The notes: generated by a model not told the origin, from the letters alone. Shown: positions 1 through 8,662, numbered from the stretch's first letter. The stretch: 64,000 nt of DNA from Micrococcaceae bacterium Sec5.7 (GCA_039636785.1 CP144169.1:2418001-2482000), one strand, 5' to 3'. Numbers and translations: made by a program.

Positions 1-2802
1 GGCGCCAGCGAGAAGATCATCGCGAAGAACGCCATCAGCAAGGTCCTGACGCTCACATCCACGTACGATCACCGAGTCATTCAGGGTGCGGGCAGCGGTG
101 AGTTCCTCAAGCTCGTGCACCAGCTGCTGCTGGGTGCCCAGAACTTCTATGACGAAATCTTCGAGTCCCTGCGCATCCCGTATGAGCCCGTGCGCTGGAG
201 CCCGGACCTGCAGGTCGATCCGGCGGACGAAATCAACAAGGTAGCCCGGATCCAGCAGCTGATCCATGCCTACCGCGTCCGCGGTCACCTGATGGCCGAC
301 ACCGATCCGCTGGAGTATGTCCAGCGGAAACACCCGGACCTTGACGTATTGACCTACGGCCTGACCCTGTGGGATCTGGACCGCGAATGGCCCACCGGCG
401 GCTTCGGCGGCAAGCCGATGCTCAAGTTCCGCGACATTCTGGGCGTCCTGCGCGATGCCTACTGCCGGACAGCCGGAATCGAATACATGCACATCCAGGA
501 TCCGGCCGAGCGCAAGTGGTTCCAGGACCAGATCGAACACCCGTACTCCAAGCCGAGCCGCGAAGAGCAGCTGCGCGTTGTCTCGAAGCTGAACGCTGCC
601 GAGGCTTTCGAGACCTTCCTGCAGACCAAGTTCGTGGGCCAGAAACGCTTTTCCCTGGAAGGCGGCGAATCCCTGATTCCGCTGCTTGACGCCATCATTT
701 CCGATGCCGCCGACGACGGCCTGGACGAGGTTGCAATCGGCATGGCCCACCGTGGCCGCCTGAACGTACTCACCAACATCGCCGGCAAGACCTACGCACA
801 GGTCTTCCGCGAGTTCGAAGGCACCCAGGATCCCCGCTCCGTACAGGGATCCGGTGACGTCAAGTACCACCTGGGCACCGAAGGTACGTTCACTTCGGAC
901 AACGGCAAGGAGACCAAGGTCTACCTGGCCGCCAACCCGTCACACCTGGAAGCCGTGGACGCCGTCCTCGAAGGTATCGTCCGCGCCAAGCAGGACCGCC
1001 TGGACCAGGGCGAGACTTTTCCCGTCCTGCCCATCATGGTCCACGGCGACGCCGCATTCGCCGGACAGGGTGTTGTCGCAGAAACCCTCAACCTCTCGCA
1101 GCTCCGCGGCTACCGCACCGGTGGAACCATCCACGTGGTGGTCAACAATCAGGTCGGGTTCACCACCGCGCCGTCCTCGTCCCGGTCCTCCACCTACTCC
1201 ACCGACGTGGCCAAGATGATCCAGGCCCCGGTGTTCCACGTAAATGGAGACGACCCCGAGGCCGTGGTCCGCATCGGCCAGCTCGCCTACGACTTCCGCC
1301 AGCGTTTCCACAAGGATGTCGTCATCGACATGGTCTGCTACCGGCGCCGCGGCCACAATGAGGGCGACGACCCCTCGATGACCCAACCGCTGATGTACAA
1401 CCTGATCGAAGCCAAGCGTTCCGTCCGCAAGCTGTACACCGAGTCGCTGATCGGCCGTGGCGACATCACAGAGGAAGAAGCAGAGCAGTTGCTCCGCGAC
1501 TACCAGGAGCGCCTGGAGCGGGTCTTCGCTGAGACCCACGCAGCGCAGACCTCGCCGATCCCGATCATCACGGCGGACTCCGCCGCGGTGTCAGACATCG
1601 AGCGCCCCATCGCCCAGCAGGCAGATTCCGGCACCAACGCGCCGGCTTCCACGGCGATCTCCGCAGAGACCCTTTCGCGGATCGGCAAGGCACACCTTGA
1701 AGTTCCCGAGGGCTTCACCGTGCACGCCAAGCTCAAGCAGCTCCTGGAGAAGCGCGAGCAGATGTCCCGTGAAGGCAACATCGACTGGGGCTTCGGCGAA
1801 ATCGCCGCCTTCGGTTCGCTGATCATGGAGGGTGTACCTGTCAGGCTGGCCGGCCAGGATTCCCGCCGCGGAACGTTTGTACAGCGCCATGCCGTGTTCC
1901 ATGACCGCGCCAACGGCGCGGAGTGGCTGCCTCTCGGCAACCTCACGGATGACCAGGCGAAGCTGTGGATCTACGATTCGCTGCTGTCCGAATACGCTGC
2001 CATGGGCTTCGAATACGGTTACTCTGTTGAGCGGCCGGATGCGCTGGTGCTCTGGGAAGCCCAGTTCGGCGACTTCGTCAACGGCGCACAGACCATCATT
2101 GACGAGTTCATCTCGTCCGCAGAGCAGAAGTGGGGCCAGCGTTCCTCGCTGGTGCTTATGCTTCCGCACGGCTACGAAGGCCAGGGGCCGGACCACTCCT
2201 CCGCCCGCATCGAGCGTTTCCTGCTCATGTGCGCTGAGGAAAACATGATCGTGGCAAACCCCACCACCGCGGCCTCGCATTTCCACCTGCTGCGCCGTCA
2301 GGCCTACAGCCGGCCCCGCAAGCCGCTCATCATCTTCACACCCAAGCAGCTGCTTCGCCTCAAGGGCGCTGCCTCAGCGGTGGAAGACTTCACCACAGGC
2401 GCCTTCCGGACCGTCATCGGCGAGCATGAGCACCTGCAGGGCGACGCCGTCGAGCGTGTACTGCTGGTCTCGGGCCGTCTGTACTACGATCTACTGTCAA
2501 CCCGGCAGAAGTCGGAAGACAAGACCACCGCCATCGTCCGCGTCGAGCAGCTGTACCCGCTGCCAACGTCGGAAATCGAAGCCGAACTTGCCAAGTACCC
2601 GAACGCCGAAGTGGTGTGGGCACAGGACGAACCCGCTAACCAGGGGCCGTGGCCGTTTATGGGCCTCAACCTGCCGGCAGCGATTGACCGCACGGTGCGG
2701 CTGGTTTCCCGCCCGGCATCGGCTTCCACCGCCGCCGGTTCCATGAAACGCCATGCAGCCGAGCAGGATTCACTCCTCAAACAGGCATTTGCACGGAAAT
2801 AG
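1..2802 (+). CDS. kgd: multifunctional 2-oxoglutarate decarboxylase/dehydrogenase E1-E2, 5' partial
   Basis: The frame is open from base 1, so the N-terminus lies outside the window; 933 residues are visible. The first ~35 residues are the end of a dihydrolipoamide succinyltransferase-type catalytic domain (DHRVIQG, active-site His24). A full E1o dehydrogenase follows: GMAHRGRLN near residue 247, a thiamine-diphosphate motif starting [10 protein letters not shown] near 347 and ending at the Asn pair near 382, and [12 protein letters not shown] near 450. This E2-E1 fusion without a lipoyl domain is the actinobacterial Kgd/SucA architecture, a cytoplasmic TCA-cycle enzyme that converts 2-oxoglutarate to succinyl-CoA (with lipoylated E2p) or to succinic semialdehyde. 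In known relatives it is controlled by the FHA protein GarA/OdhI; no such gene is in the window. A strong terminator follows directly. Confidence 0.96.
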   Translation, partial: GASEKIIAKNAISKVLTLTSTYDHRVIQGAGSGEFLKLVHQLLLGAQNFYDEIFESLRIPYEPVRWSPDLQVDPADEINKVARIQQLIHAYRVRGHLMADTDPLEYVQRKHPDLDVLTYGLTLWDLDREWPTGGFGGKPMLKFRDILGVLRDAYCRTAGIEYMHIQDPAERKWFQDQIEHPYSKPSREEQLRVVSKLNAAEAFETFLQTKFVGQKRFSLEGGESLIPLLDAIISDAADDGLDEVAIGMAHRGRLNVLTNIAGKTYAQVFREFEGTQDPRSVQGSGDVKYHLGTEGTFTSDNGKETKVYLAANPSHLEAVDAVLEGIVRAKQDRLDQGETFPVLPIMVHGDAAFAGQGVVAETLNLSQLRGYRTGGTIHVVVNNQVGFTTAPSSSRSSTYSTDVAKMIQAPVFHVNGDDPEAVVRIGQLAYDFRQRFHKDVVIDMVCYRRRGHNEGDDPSMTQPLMYNLIEAKRSVRKLYTESLIGRGDITEEEAEQLLRDYQERLERVFAETHAAQTSPIPIITADSAAVSDIERPIAQQADSGTNAPASTAISAETLSRIGKAHLEVPEGFTVHAKLKQLLEKREQMSREGNIDWGFGEIAAFGSLIMEGVPVRLAGQDSRRGTFVQRHAVFHDRANGAEWLPLGNLTDDQAKLWIYDSLLSEYAAMGFEYGYSVERPDALVLWEAQFGDFVNGAQTIIDEFISSAEQKWGQRSSLVLMLPHGYEGQGPDHSSARIERFLLMCAEENMIVANPTTAASHFHLLRRQAYSRPRKPLIIFTPKQLLRLKGAASAVEDFTTGAFRTVIGEHEHLQGDAVERVLLVSGRLYYDLLSTRQKSEDKTTAIVRVEQLYPLPTSEIEAELAKYPNAEVVWAQDEPANQGPWPFMGLNLPAAIDRTVRLVSRPASASTAAGSMKRHAAEQDSLLKQAFARK

Positions 2803-2810
2803 CCACAAGG

Positions 2811-2860
2811 CTGCCCGGCCGGACGTCGAAATACCGACTCCGGCCGGGCAGTTCTGTTTA
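2811..2860 (+). terminator. rho-independent terminator of kgd
   Basis: A perfect 12-bp GC-rich inverted repeat (2811-2822 with 2840-2851, CTGCCCGGCCGG) lies 9 bp after the kgd stop and is followed by a T-rich stretch (TTCTGTTTA). This is a textbook intrinsic terminator and separates kgd from the next gene. Confidence 0.85.
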
Positions 2861-2899
2861 ATGGATCAGACAGGCAGTAACGGAAGTAAAGAGGTAGTT

Positions 2900-3499
2900 G
2901 TGGAAGACAGGAAGCTGCGCATTGCAGCTGTTGGAGATGAGCTGCTGGCCGGCCTGGGAGACCCCCGGGCACTTGGCTGGCTGGGCCGTGTGCTGGCCCG
3001 CACTCCCCAGAACGGCATGTCCGTTGAAAGCTATGCTCTTCCCTGCCCCGAGGAAGGAACGGAAGGACTGGCGGCACGCTGGCTGGAAGAAGCACGCCGG
3101 CGTTTCGGCGACCACCACGAAAACCGTCTGGTCATCGGGCTGTCAGGTCGCGACGTCGAATTCGGACTCTCAACGGCCCGCAGCCGGCTGAACCTGGCCA
3201 ACATCCTTGACTCCGCCACGCAAAACAAGATCGAAGTCTTTGTTGTTGGCCCGCCGCCTACCCTCGATCCTACCCAGAACCGCCGGCTGGGTGAACTCAA
3301 CACTGCGTTCGCTGATGTGACCACGCGCCGCAAGCATCTATACGTGGATACGTATTCGCCGCTGCTCAATCACGAACAGTGGCGCCAGGATCTGGCAGCC
3401 AACGGGGGCGCCCCCGGGCAATCCGGCTATGGCCTGATGGCTTGGCTGGTTCTCCACCGCGGCTGGTTCCAGTGGCTGGGGATCGACGCCCCCGAATAA
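2900..3499 (+). CDS. GDSL-fold (SGNH-like) protein with altered nucleophile block
   Basis: A 199-residue protein if translation starts at GTG 2900, which follows AAAGAGG at good spacing; ATG 2861 in the same frame is an alternative but sits against the kgd terminator. The N-terminus (RIAAVGDELLAGLGDPR, then LGW) aligns by eye with block I of small bacterial GDSL esterases, usually GDSxxAGxGD. The catalytic Ser of block I is replaced by Glu here (GDEL). Other family-like features are kept: a hydrophobic strand ending VIGLSGRDVEFG, a strand ending VVGPPP, and a C-terminal block rich in aromatic residues. There is no signal peptide, so it is cytoplasmic. Family membership is clear from layout; esterase activity is doubtful because the nucleophile is missing. 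Confidence 0.78.
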   Translation: MEDRKLRIAAVGDELLAGLGDPRALGWLGRVLARTPQNGMSVESYALPCPEEGTEGLAARWLEEARRRFGDHHENRLVIGLSGRDVEFGLSTARSRLNLANILDSATQNKIEVFVVGPPPTLDPTQNRRLGELNTAFADVTTRRKHLYVDTYSPLLNHEQWRQDLAANGGAPGQSGYGLMAWLVLHRGWFQWLGIDAPE

Positions 3500-3521
3500 G
3501 GGTTCAGGCAAAAGAGCCTTC

Positions 3522-3583
3522 GCGATATATCTTGACCTTCGGATTATTGCGATATATCGTGAATTCACAGTCACGATATATCG
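3522..3583 (+). promoter_or_regulatory. three palindromic operators (CGATATATCG) over a promoter, upstream of DUF4097-padR
   Basis: The palindrome GATATATC occurs at 3524-3531, 3551-3558 and 3575-3582, the last two as full CGATATATCG. These AT-rich elements stand out in GC-rich DNA and lie within 80 bp of the next start codon. A candidate -35 (TTGACC, 3532-3537) and -10 (TATCGT, 3555-3560) at 17-bp spacing place the second copy over the -10. Centre spacings are 27 and 24 bp. A PadR-family repressor gene is second in the operon, so autoregulation by that protein is the natural inference. PadR proteins commonly bind short AT-rich inverted repeats. Confidence 0.8.
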
Positions 3584-3599
3584 CAACCGCGGAGGAATC

Positions 3600-4427
3600 A
3601 TGGAAGATAACACCTGGACCGTCACCGGCCCGCAGACCATCGACGTCGACGGCGTTACTTCGCTGAAGCTCGGAATCGTCCGGGGCCGGTTTGATATCGT
3701 CACGCACCAGGACAACGTCGCCCGTGTTGAGGTGTCCGAACTCCACGGCGATCCCGTCATCGTAACGCTCATCAGCGGACGCCTCGAGGTCCGGCACCAG
3801 TTGCACGGACCCCAGGGCTGGTTCAAGAACCTTATGGGCACGGTCAGTAACAACAGCGAGAACTCAGTAGTCATCAGCATCGCCCTGCCGGCCGGCGTCG
3901 AGGTGGAGGCCGGAACCGTCAGCGGCGACGGCCTGGTCTCCGGCACCAGCCCCCGTACAAGGCTCAATACCGTCACCGGATCCGTTATGGCTGATGGTAC
4001 GTCCGGAGATCTGCAGGTCAAGACTGTCAGCGGCGAAGTCATCGTCCGGAATCACGACGGCGTCCTCACCGCCAAGAGTGTCTCCGGCGAGGTCACTGCC
4101 TCGGGACTCTTCAGCAATATCCGGGCCAATACCGTCAGCGGCGACATGACTTTTGATCTGCTTGGCTTCACGCAGGATTTCGGCGCAAATTCAGTTTCCG
4201 GAGACCTCACCATCCGGCTACCGCATGACGTCGGCGTGGATATCGTGGCGAACTCGGCCAGCGGTAGCGTGGTTATCGACGATCAGAAGTACACGCAGCC
4301 GGGCGGAAAAATACAGACCATTGCCGGGCCTGATGCGAAGCTGATGCTGGTCCGGACCAACTCGGTTTCCGGCAAGACCTCGATCTTCCACGGCCAGCTG
4401 CCCGCGGATGCCAAAGCAGGTCTCTGA
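3600..4427 (+). CDS. DUF4097-family beta-strand repeat protein
   Basis: A 275-residue soluble protein with a GGAGG ribosome site just before ATG 3600. From about residue 95 it is built of short repeating strands with a recurring T/S-V-S-G-[DE] core (GTVSGDG, KTVSGEV, KSVSGEV, NTVSGDM, NSVSGDL, NSASGSV, NSVSGKT). This gives a right-handed beta-solenoid typical of DUF4097 (adhesin-like) domains. No signal peptide or membrane segment is seen. Its stop overlaps the padR start (TGATG), so the two are translationally coupled. DUF4097 genes often sit beside PadR or PspC/LiaI envelope-stress genes, but their biochemical role is not established; a scaffold or sensor role in envelope stress is only inference. 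Confidence 0.88.
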   Translation: MEDNTWTVTGPQTIDVDGVTSLKLGIVRGRFDIVTHQDNVARVEVSELHGDPVIVTLISGRLEVRHQLHGPQGWFKNLMGTVSNNSENSVVISIALPAGVEVEAGTVSGDGLVSGTSPRTRLNTVTGSVMADGTSGDLQVKTVSGEVIVRNHDGVLTAKSVSGEVTASGLFSNIRANTVSGDMTFDLLGFTQDFGANSVSGDLTIRLPHDVGVDIVANSASGSVVIDDQKYTQPGGKIQTIAGPDAKLMLVRTNSVSGKTSIFHGQLPADAKAGL

Positions 4428-5041
4428 TGCCCCCGGTTTTCGCCCACGGGGCCCTGCGCCTCTATCTTCTTGCCCTGCTGGAGACCGGGCCCAAACACGG
4501 CTACGAACTCATCAAGGCGCTGAGTGAACGGTTCGGCGGCACCTACTCCCCCAGCGCCGGAACCATCTATCCGCGCCTTGGCAAACTGGAGGAAGAAGGT
4601 CTGGTTGCCACGGAGTCGGAGGGGCGGCGTACCAACTACCGCATTACACTGGCCGGGCTGGCCGAGCTGAACAGCCGCAGGGACGAGCTCGCCGGGGTTG
4701 AAAACGACATTTCCGCGTCCGTCCGCCGGCTGGCCGACAACCTCCGCGAGGATATCCGCAGCAACATGCGCGGCCTTCGGGCGGATCTTGCCGCCACGGC
4801 GGAGGCTGCGCGGTCCACGGCACGCTCCGCCGAGTTCCTGGCGCGTGCTACCGGATACTCCCCCGCGGGGCACCGGATGCTCAAGGAAGCCGAGATGCTG
4901 CTTCAGGCCTTCCGGGATGATCTGCGGGTGGAACTGCGGGTCCAGGCCAACACCCGGCCGATCAGCCCCGGGACCCTCGAAACAGTCAAAACGGTGCTGG
5001 ATCAGGCCCGCATCTCCATCAGGAACTCGTTGAAAGGCTGA
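4427..5041 (+). CDS. PadR-family transcriptional regulator
   Basis: A 204-residue protein. Residues 1-90 form a winged helix with the PadR signature: ALRLYLLALLETGPKHGYEL, a wing after SPSAGTIYPRLGKLEEEGLV, then RRTNYRITLAG. The C-terminal half is a long charged helix region, likely the dimerisation (Vir-like) part. The ATG overlaps the DUF4097 stop by one base. The three GATATATC palindromes before the operon are the likely binding sites, making this an autorepressor; the inducer is unknown. Family call is secure, targets are inferred. Confidence 0.93.
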   Translation: MPPVFAHGALRLYLLALLETGPKHGYELIKALSERFGGTYSPSAGTIYPRLGKLEEEGLVATESEGRRTNYRITLAGLAELNSRRDELAGVENDISASVRRLADNLREDIRSNMRGLRADLAATAEAARSTARSAEFLARATGYSPAGHRMLKEAEMLLQAFRDDLRVELRVQANTRPISPGTLETVKTVLDQARISIRNSLKG

Positions 5042-5192
5042 ACCGTGAACATCATCGGGAGTTCCCATGGACCCGACGCCCCTGCGGGCCAGGACACACG
5101 TCTGCCCCAATGCGTCCCGGTTCGCAGCCCGTCCCGTGATGTGGGAGACTTGAGGGCAGCTCTTTTGAGTACCAACATTAAGGAGGCCAGCT

Positions 5193-5267
5193 ATGAGCAA
5201 ACGTGCACGTAAACGTCGTGACCGCAAGCGTGGCGGCGCGAACCACGGCAAGCGCCCCAACGCCTAA
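5193..5267 (+). CDS. 50S ribosomal protein bL37 (24 residues)
   Basis: ATG 5193 follows a perfect AAGGAGG site. The product is 24 residues, almost all Lys/Arg/Gly, starting MSKRARKRRDRK and ending NHGKRPNA. This matches the actinobacterial small ribosomal protein bL37 first seen in mycobacterial 50S structures (sequence of the type MAKRGRKKRDRK...ANHGKRPN). It is monocistronic, with a strong terminator 33 bp downstream. The gene is below the size cut-off of most gene finders. The identification rests on recalled family sequence and the conserved length and C-terminus. Confidence 0.85.
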   Translation: MSKRARKRRDRKRGGANHGKRPNA

Positions 5268-5300
5268 GCAAAAAGCCTGGATTGACGGCTTAAGCGAAAG

Positions 5301-5340
5301 ACCCCGGAAACCACACGGTTTCCGGGGTCCTTTGCTTTGC
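5301..5340. terminator. bidirectional terminator between bL37 and rsrA
   Basis: A perfect 12-bp stem (ACCCCGGAAACC at 5301-5312, complement at 5317-5328) with a 4-base loop is followed by CCTTTGCTTT. It lies between two convergent genes and can serve both. Confidence 0.85.
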
Positions 5341-5372
5341 ATCAATGCTCAGGTGCCGAGGTGCTCCGGGCT

Positions 5373-5633
5373 TCAGGCATCCACCGGCCGGATCGAGTGG
5401 ATCCTGTCCAGGATCGCATTCTTCAGGTTCTCCGGGGCGGCCTCGGTGCACGATCGCTTGACCATGGTGCGGATGACGCATTCGAGGTCGTACTGCTCCA
5501 GGCACTCCGGGCAATCATCCAGATGGTGCTTGATTTCAGCGATATCTTCGCGGGTCAGCGCCCCGTCAAGGTATTCGTAGATACGTTGCATCCGGGCGTC
5601 ATCGCAGTCGCCCAATCCCTGGCAGTCGCTCAT
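5373..5633 (-). CDS. rsrA: zinc-binding anti-sigma factor (mycothiol-system anti-SigR/SigH)
   Basis: An 86-residue protein with the ZAS motif H-x3-C-x2-C in [15 protein letters not shown] (residues 36-50) and further cysteines near both ends (CQGLGDC, ECVIRT, RSCTEA). In RsrA the reduced, zinc-bound form holds SigR; disulfide stress releases it. The start overlaps the sigH stop by 4 bp, so the two are co-translated. The partner sigma gene directly upstream and the length fit RsrA/RshA well. Whether each cysteine matches the functional ones of Streptomyces RsrA was not checked by alignment. Confidence 0.94.
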   Translation of the reverse strand: MSDCQGLGDCDDARMQRIYEYLDGALTREDIAEIKHHLDDCPECLEQYDLECVIRTMVKRSCTEAAPENLKNAILDRIHSIRPVDA

Positions 5634-6421
5634 TTCCTGTTCTCCTGTTTTGTGCTTCCGGCCGCGTGGTTGGGATCAACCGCGGCTTTGAATCCCCGTT
5701 CGGCTGCATAGTCCGCCAGCATGTCCCGCAGCATCTTGCGGCCGCGGTGGAGCCGGGACATCACCGTTCCGATAGGGGTGTTCATGATGTCCGAAATCTC
5801 TTTGTACGCGAAGCCTTCAACATCGGCAAAGTACACCGCCAGCCGGAACTCTTCGGGAATGGCCTGCAGCGCACGCTTCACGTCTGAATCGGGCAAGTGG
5901 TCCAATGCCTCAGCCTCGGCAGACCGCAGCCCGGCCGAGGTGTGGGAGCCGGCCCTTGCCAGCTGCCAGTCTTCGATCGTGTCCGAATTCGACTGCAGCG
6001 GTTCGCGCTGCCGCTTCCGGTACAGGTTGATATAGGTGTTGGTCAGAATCCGGTACAGCCAAGCCTTGAGGTTGGTACCTGGCTTGTACTGGTGGAACGC
6101 GGAGAACGCCTTGGTGTAGGCCTCCTGAACAAGGTCCTCCGCGTCAGCCGGGTTCCGGGCCATGCGCATGGCAGCCGAATAGAGCTGATCCACGTACTGC
6201 ATTGCGTCACGCTCAAACCGGATCCGGCGCTCTTCTGTGCTCTCCGATGCAACGTCCACTGCCTGCTCCGGGGACTCCTGCCCGCTGGAAACCGGCTCAG
6301 TGGACGCCTGCCCAGTGGAAACCGACCCAGTGGAAACCGGTTCATTGGGTTCAGTGCTGGTCTTGGCGTCGTTGCCGGCGGCCTCATACATGGCCGCAAC
6401 GGCCGGATCCATGGTGCTCAT
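5630..6421 (-). CDS. sigH: ECF sigma factor SigH/SigR, thiol-oxidative stress
   Basis: 263 residues from ATG 6421 ([10 protein letters not shown]); ATG 6412 is an alternative. Region 2 starts near residue 80 ([17 protein letters not shown], then [14 protein letters not shown]) and region 4 near 185 ([20 protein letters not shown], then [16 protein letters not shown]). This is the SigH/SigR group, which recognises GGAAT-N18-GTT promoters of thioredoxin, mycothiol and protein quality-control genes. The open frame extends upstream to 6631, but a SigH-type promoter lies there, so that part cannot be coding from it. An unusual Ser/Thr/Glu/Pro-rich linker of about 45 residues precedes region 2. It is followed by rsrA with a 4-bp overlap. 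Confidence 0.93.
   Translation of the reverse strand: MSTMDPAVAAMYEAAGNDAKTSTEPNEPVSTGSVSTGQASTEPVSSGQESPEQAVDVASESTEERRIRFERDAMQYVDQLYSAAMRMARNPADAEDLVQEAYTKAFSAFHQYKPGTNLKAWLYRILTNTYINLYRKRQREPLQSNSDTIEDWQLARAGSHTSAGLRSAEAEALDHLPDSDVKRALQAIPEEFRLAVYFADVEGFAYKEISDIMNTPIGTVMSRLHRGRKMLRDMLADYAAERGFKAAVDPNHAAGSTKQENRK
6281..6340 (-). repeat. four imperfect 15-bp tandem units in the 5' part of sigH
   Basis: Units begin at 6281, 6296, 6311 and 6326 on the given strand, the last two nearly identical (CCAGTGGAAACCG). Each encodes five residues of the P/T-V-S-T/S-G type, giving the low-complexity linker before sigma region 2. Such a repeat can vary in copy number by slippage without a frame change. 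Confidence 0.75.
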
Positions 6422-6612
6422 TGCCTTCAAGTCTACTGTCAACCGCTGTCCGGGCCGGGCGCCATACTCTCCCGCATCCGATTCCAGCGAATGCAGCTCA
6501 AGGGGACCCAGCAGCTCCACTCCGTCCTTCACCGATGTCAAAGCTCCATCTCCGCTCCGCGTCAGGGCCGTCGTCTCTTGGAGGTCGGGCGTTGCCCGGA
6601 CCTGCAGTTCAT

Positions 6613-6638
6613 AACCGTGGGCGGCAGGCAAATATTCC
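6613..6638 (-). promoter_or_regulatory. SigH/SigR-type promoter of sigH-rsrA
   Basis: On the minus strand GGAAT (6638-6634) and GTT (6615-6613) are separated by exactly 18 bp. This is the consensus spacing of SigR/SigH promoters. It lies about 190 bp before the chosen sigH start, so the operon would have a long leader and would be positively autoregulated, as is known for sigR-rsrA in Streptomyces and sigH in mycobacteria. Seen directly as a motif match; function inferred. Confidence 0.78.
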
Positions 6639-6706
6639 TCAAAAGTGCAAGACTAGAACCGGCTCCGCCGCAATTTTCCGCGGTTCGTCCATTCAGGAGG
6701 AAATCC

Positions 6707-7255
6707 ATGTCCTTTGTCCGTTTTCTCGCCCGGCCCATGCTGGCCTCCAGTTTCGTTCTAGCGGGTCTGGACAAGTTAAAGAACGCGGATGACACGGCAC
6801 AACAACTGTCCCCCATGCTGCGACGGGCATCGGAATCACTTCCCTTCCCGGCCAACGAAAAATTGCTGGCGCGGGTTATCGGTGGAACACAGGTGGGGGC
6901 GGGGGTCCTGCTGGGCCTGGGTAAGTTCGCCCGGCTGTCGGCCAGCGTCCTGGCTGTCATTTCAGCACTGAACGCATTCGTGGAGTGGCGCAGCGCGGAC
7001 ATCAGCACCAAGGAAGGCCGCGAGGCCCGCCGCAACCAGCTGCTGAAGAACGTTTCCCTGACCGGCGGCGTGCTGTTGGCATCGGTGGACACCGCAGGCA
7101 AGCCCAGTCTGGCATGGCGGGCGGAGCATTTCACAGCGGACGCCAAAAAGAACGCAGTCCAGCTGGCTGCGGACGCCAGGAAGACCACCGGCAAGCAGCT
7201 GCACAAAGCGGACAAAGCAGTCCGCAGGGCTGCTGACCACGCGGTTGGAGCCTAA
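6707..7255 (+). CDS. DoxX-family membrane protein
   Basis: 182 residues from ATG 6707, 6 bp after AGGAGGAAA. The N-terminal segment FLARPMLASSFVLAGLDKL is the DoxX start, followed by hydrophobic helices near residues 62-95 and 117-132. The last 50 residues are a soluble Lys/Ala-rich helix (ADAKKNAVQLAADARKTTG), not part of the core fold. DoxX proteins are small inner-membrane proteins; in mycobacteria a DoxX forms a complex with superoxide dismutase and a thiol reductase linked to oxidative stress. Its position back to back with sigH-rsrA agrees with a stress link, but no promoter of that type was found on this strand. The stop lies 6 bp before aroA. Confidence 0.86.
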   Translation: MSFVRFLARPMLASSFVLAGLDKLKNADDTAQQLSPMLRRASESLPFPANEKLLARVIGGTQVGAGVLLGLGKFARLSASVLAVISALNAFVEWRSADISTKEGREARRNQLLKNVSLTGGVLLASVDTAGKPSLAWRAEHFTADAKKNAVQLAADARKTTGKQLHKADKAVRRAADHAVGA

Positions 7256-7261
7256 GCACGA

Positions 7262-8662
7262 ATGACCGGATCCACGTCCGCCACAGCCGCTCCCGGCCTT
7301 CCTGCTGAAGCGATCCCGCACTGGGCCGCTCCGTTCGCAACCAGGCCCATTGACGCCACGGTCACTGTTCCCGGCTCAAAGTCCCTGACCAACAGGTATC
7401 TGGTGCTTGCTGCCCTTGCGGACGGGCCGTCCCGGCTGCGCGCCCCCCTCCACTCGAGGGACTCGGCGCTGATGGTCGACGCACTGCGCCAGCTGGGAGC
7501 CACCATCCGGGAGGTCCCGGGTGACGGCACCTTCGGGCCCGATCTCGAAGTCACCCCTTTCGGCCAGGACTCACCGTCCGCAAACGCTTCAATCGACTGT
7601 GGCCTTGCCGGCACGGTCATGAGGTTCGTTCCTCCCGTGGCGGCGCTCCGCAACGGCACTACCGTTTTCGACGGCGACCCCCATGCGCGAAAACGGCCGA
7701 TGGGCACCATTATTGAGGCGCTGGCCGCCCTCGGGGTAACCGTCGCCGCCGCGGATGGAAGCGCTCCGTCGTCGCTGCCCTTCACCCTGGAGGGTACCGG
7801 CGAAGTCCGGGGTGGCCACCTGGTCATTGACGCGAGCGCTTCCTCGCAGTTTGTCTCGGCGCTGCTCCTGGTGGGCGCGCGCTTCACCGAGGGGCTTCAT
7901 CTGGAGCACGTCGGCAAGCCTGTACCCAGCCTCGATCACATCAACATGACAGTGGCCGTCCTGCGAGGTGTGGGAGTGGCGGTGGACGACTCAGCCCCGG
8001 ATCATTGGATCGTTGCACCCGGAGTCATCCGCGCCTTCGACCGGCGGATCGAGCAGGATCTTTCAAACGCGGGCCCCTTCCTGGCTGCTGCCCTCGCTTG
8101 CGGCGGGACAATCCGGATTCCGGACTGGCCAGTGCAGACAACACAGGTGGGTGACCTCTGGCGAGGCATTCTCAGCGAGATGGGTGCCACAGTCACTCTT
8201 GAGGACGGGACGCTGACGGTCACCGGCGGCGTCGAAATCAAGGGCGGCCACTTCGATGAAACCAGCGAACTGGCCCCCACCGTTGCTGCCCTCTGCGCGC
8301 TCGCCACCGGCCCGTCACGGCTCACCGGAATCGCGCATCTCCGAGGCCACGAAACCGACCGCCTGGCCGCCCTCGTAACCGAGATCAACCGCCTTGGCGG
8401 CGACGCCGAGGAAACAAGCGACGGTCTGGTAATCCGCCCCGCAAAACTGCATGCCGGCGTCGTGCACAGCTATTCAGACCACAGGATGGCCACTGCAGGT
8501 GCCATCCTGGGCCTGGCAGTGCAGGGCATCGAGGTCCAGGACATCGCCACCACCGCAAAGACCATGCCTGATTTCCCTCAGCTGTGGGCCGGAATGCTGG
8601 CACAGGGTTCCGGTCAGGACCAGTCAGAGGCAGAGGGTGTTGACCGTGGCCCGCACTACTGA
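7262..8662 (+). CDS. aroA: 3-phosphoshikimate 1-carboxyvinyltransferase (EPSP synthase)
   Basis: 466 residues. The substrate-binding VPGSKSLTNRYLVLAALADG block (Lys40) is near the N-terminus, LAGTVMRFVPP near residue 117, SSQFVSALLL near 195, and SYSDHRMATAGAILG near 400. The enzyme condenses shikimate-3-phosphate with phosphoenolpyruvate in aromatic amino-acid synthesis; cytoplasmic. The LAGTVMRF version of the glycine-rich motif differs from the E. coli form (NAGTAMRP) and is usual in actinobacteria. The 3' end overlaps the rsgA start, a gene order (aroA-rsgA-hisN) common in this group. Confidence 0.97.
   Translation: MTGSTSATAAPGLPAEAIPHWAAPFATRPIDATVTVPGSKSLTNRYLVLAALADGPSRLRAPLHSRDSALMVDALRQLGATIREVPGDGTFGPDLEVTPFGQDSPSANASIDCGLAGTVMRFVPPVAALRNGTTVFDGDPHARKRPMGTIIEALAALGVTVAAADGSAPSSLPFTLEGTGEVRGGHLVIDASASSQFVSALLLVGARFTEGLHLEHVGKPVPSLDHINMTVAVLRGVGVAVDDSAPDHWIVAPGVIRAFDRRIEQDLSNAGPFLAAALACGGTIRIPDWPVQTTQVGDLWRGILSEMGATVTLEDGTLTVTGGVEIKGGHFDETSELAPTVAALCALATGPSRLTGIAHLRGHETDRLAALVTEINRLGGDAEETSDGLVIRPAKLHAGVVHSYSDHRMATAGAILGLAVQGIEVQDIATTAKTMPDFPQLWAGMLAQGSGQDQSEAEGVDRGPHY

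Noticed and set aside
4283..5260. Long open frame on the minus strand across DUF4097 and padR
   Set aside because: It overlaps two well-supported genes on the other strand and has no recognisable domain; high GC makes such shadow frames common.
6422..6631. N-terminal extension of sigH to 6631
   Set aside because: The SigH-type promoter lies at 6613-6638, so the extension would lie upstream of the transcript start; the residues also look non-conserved.
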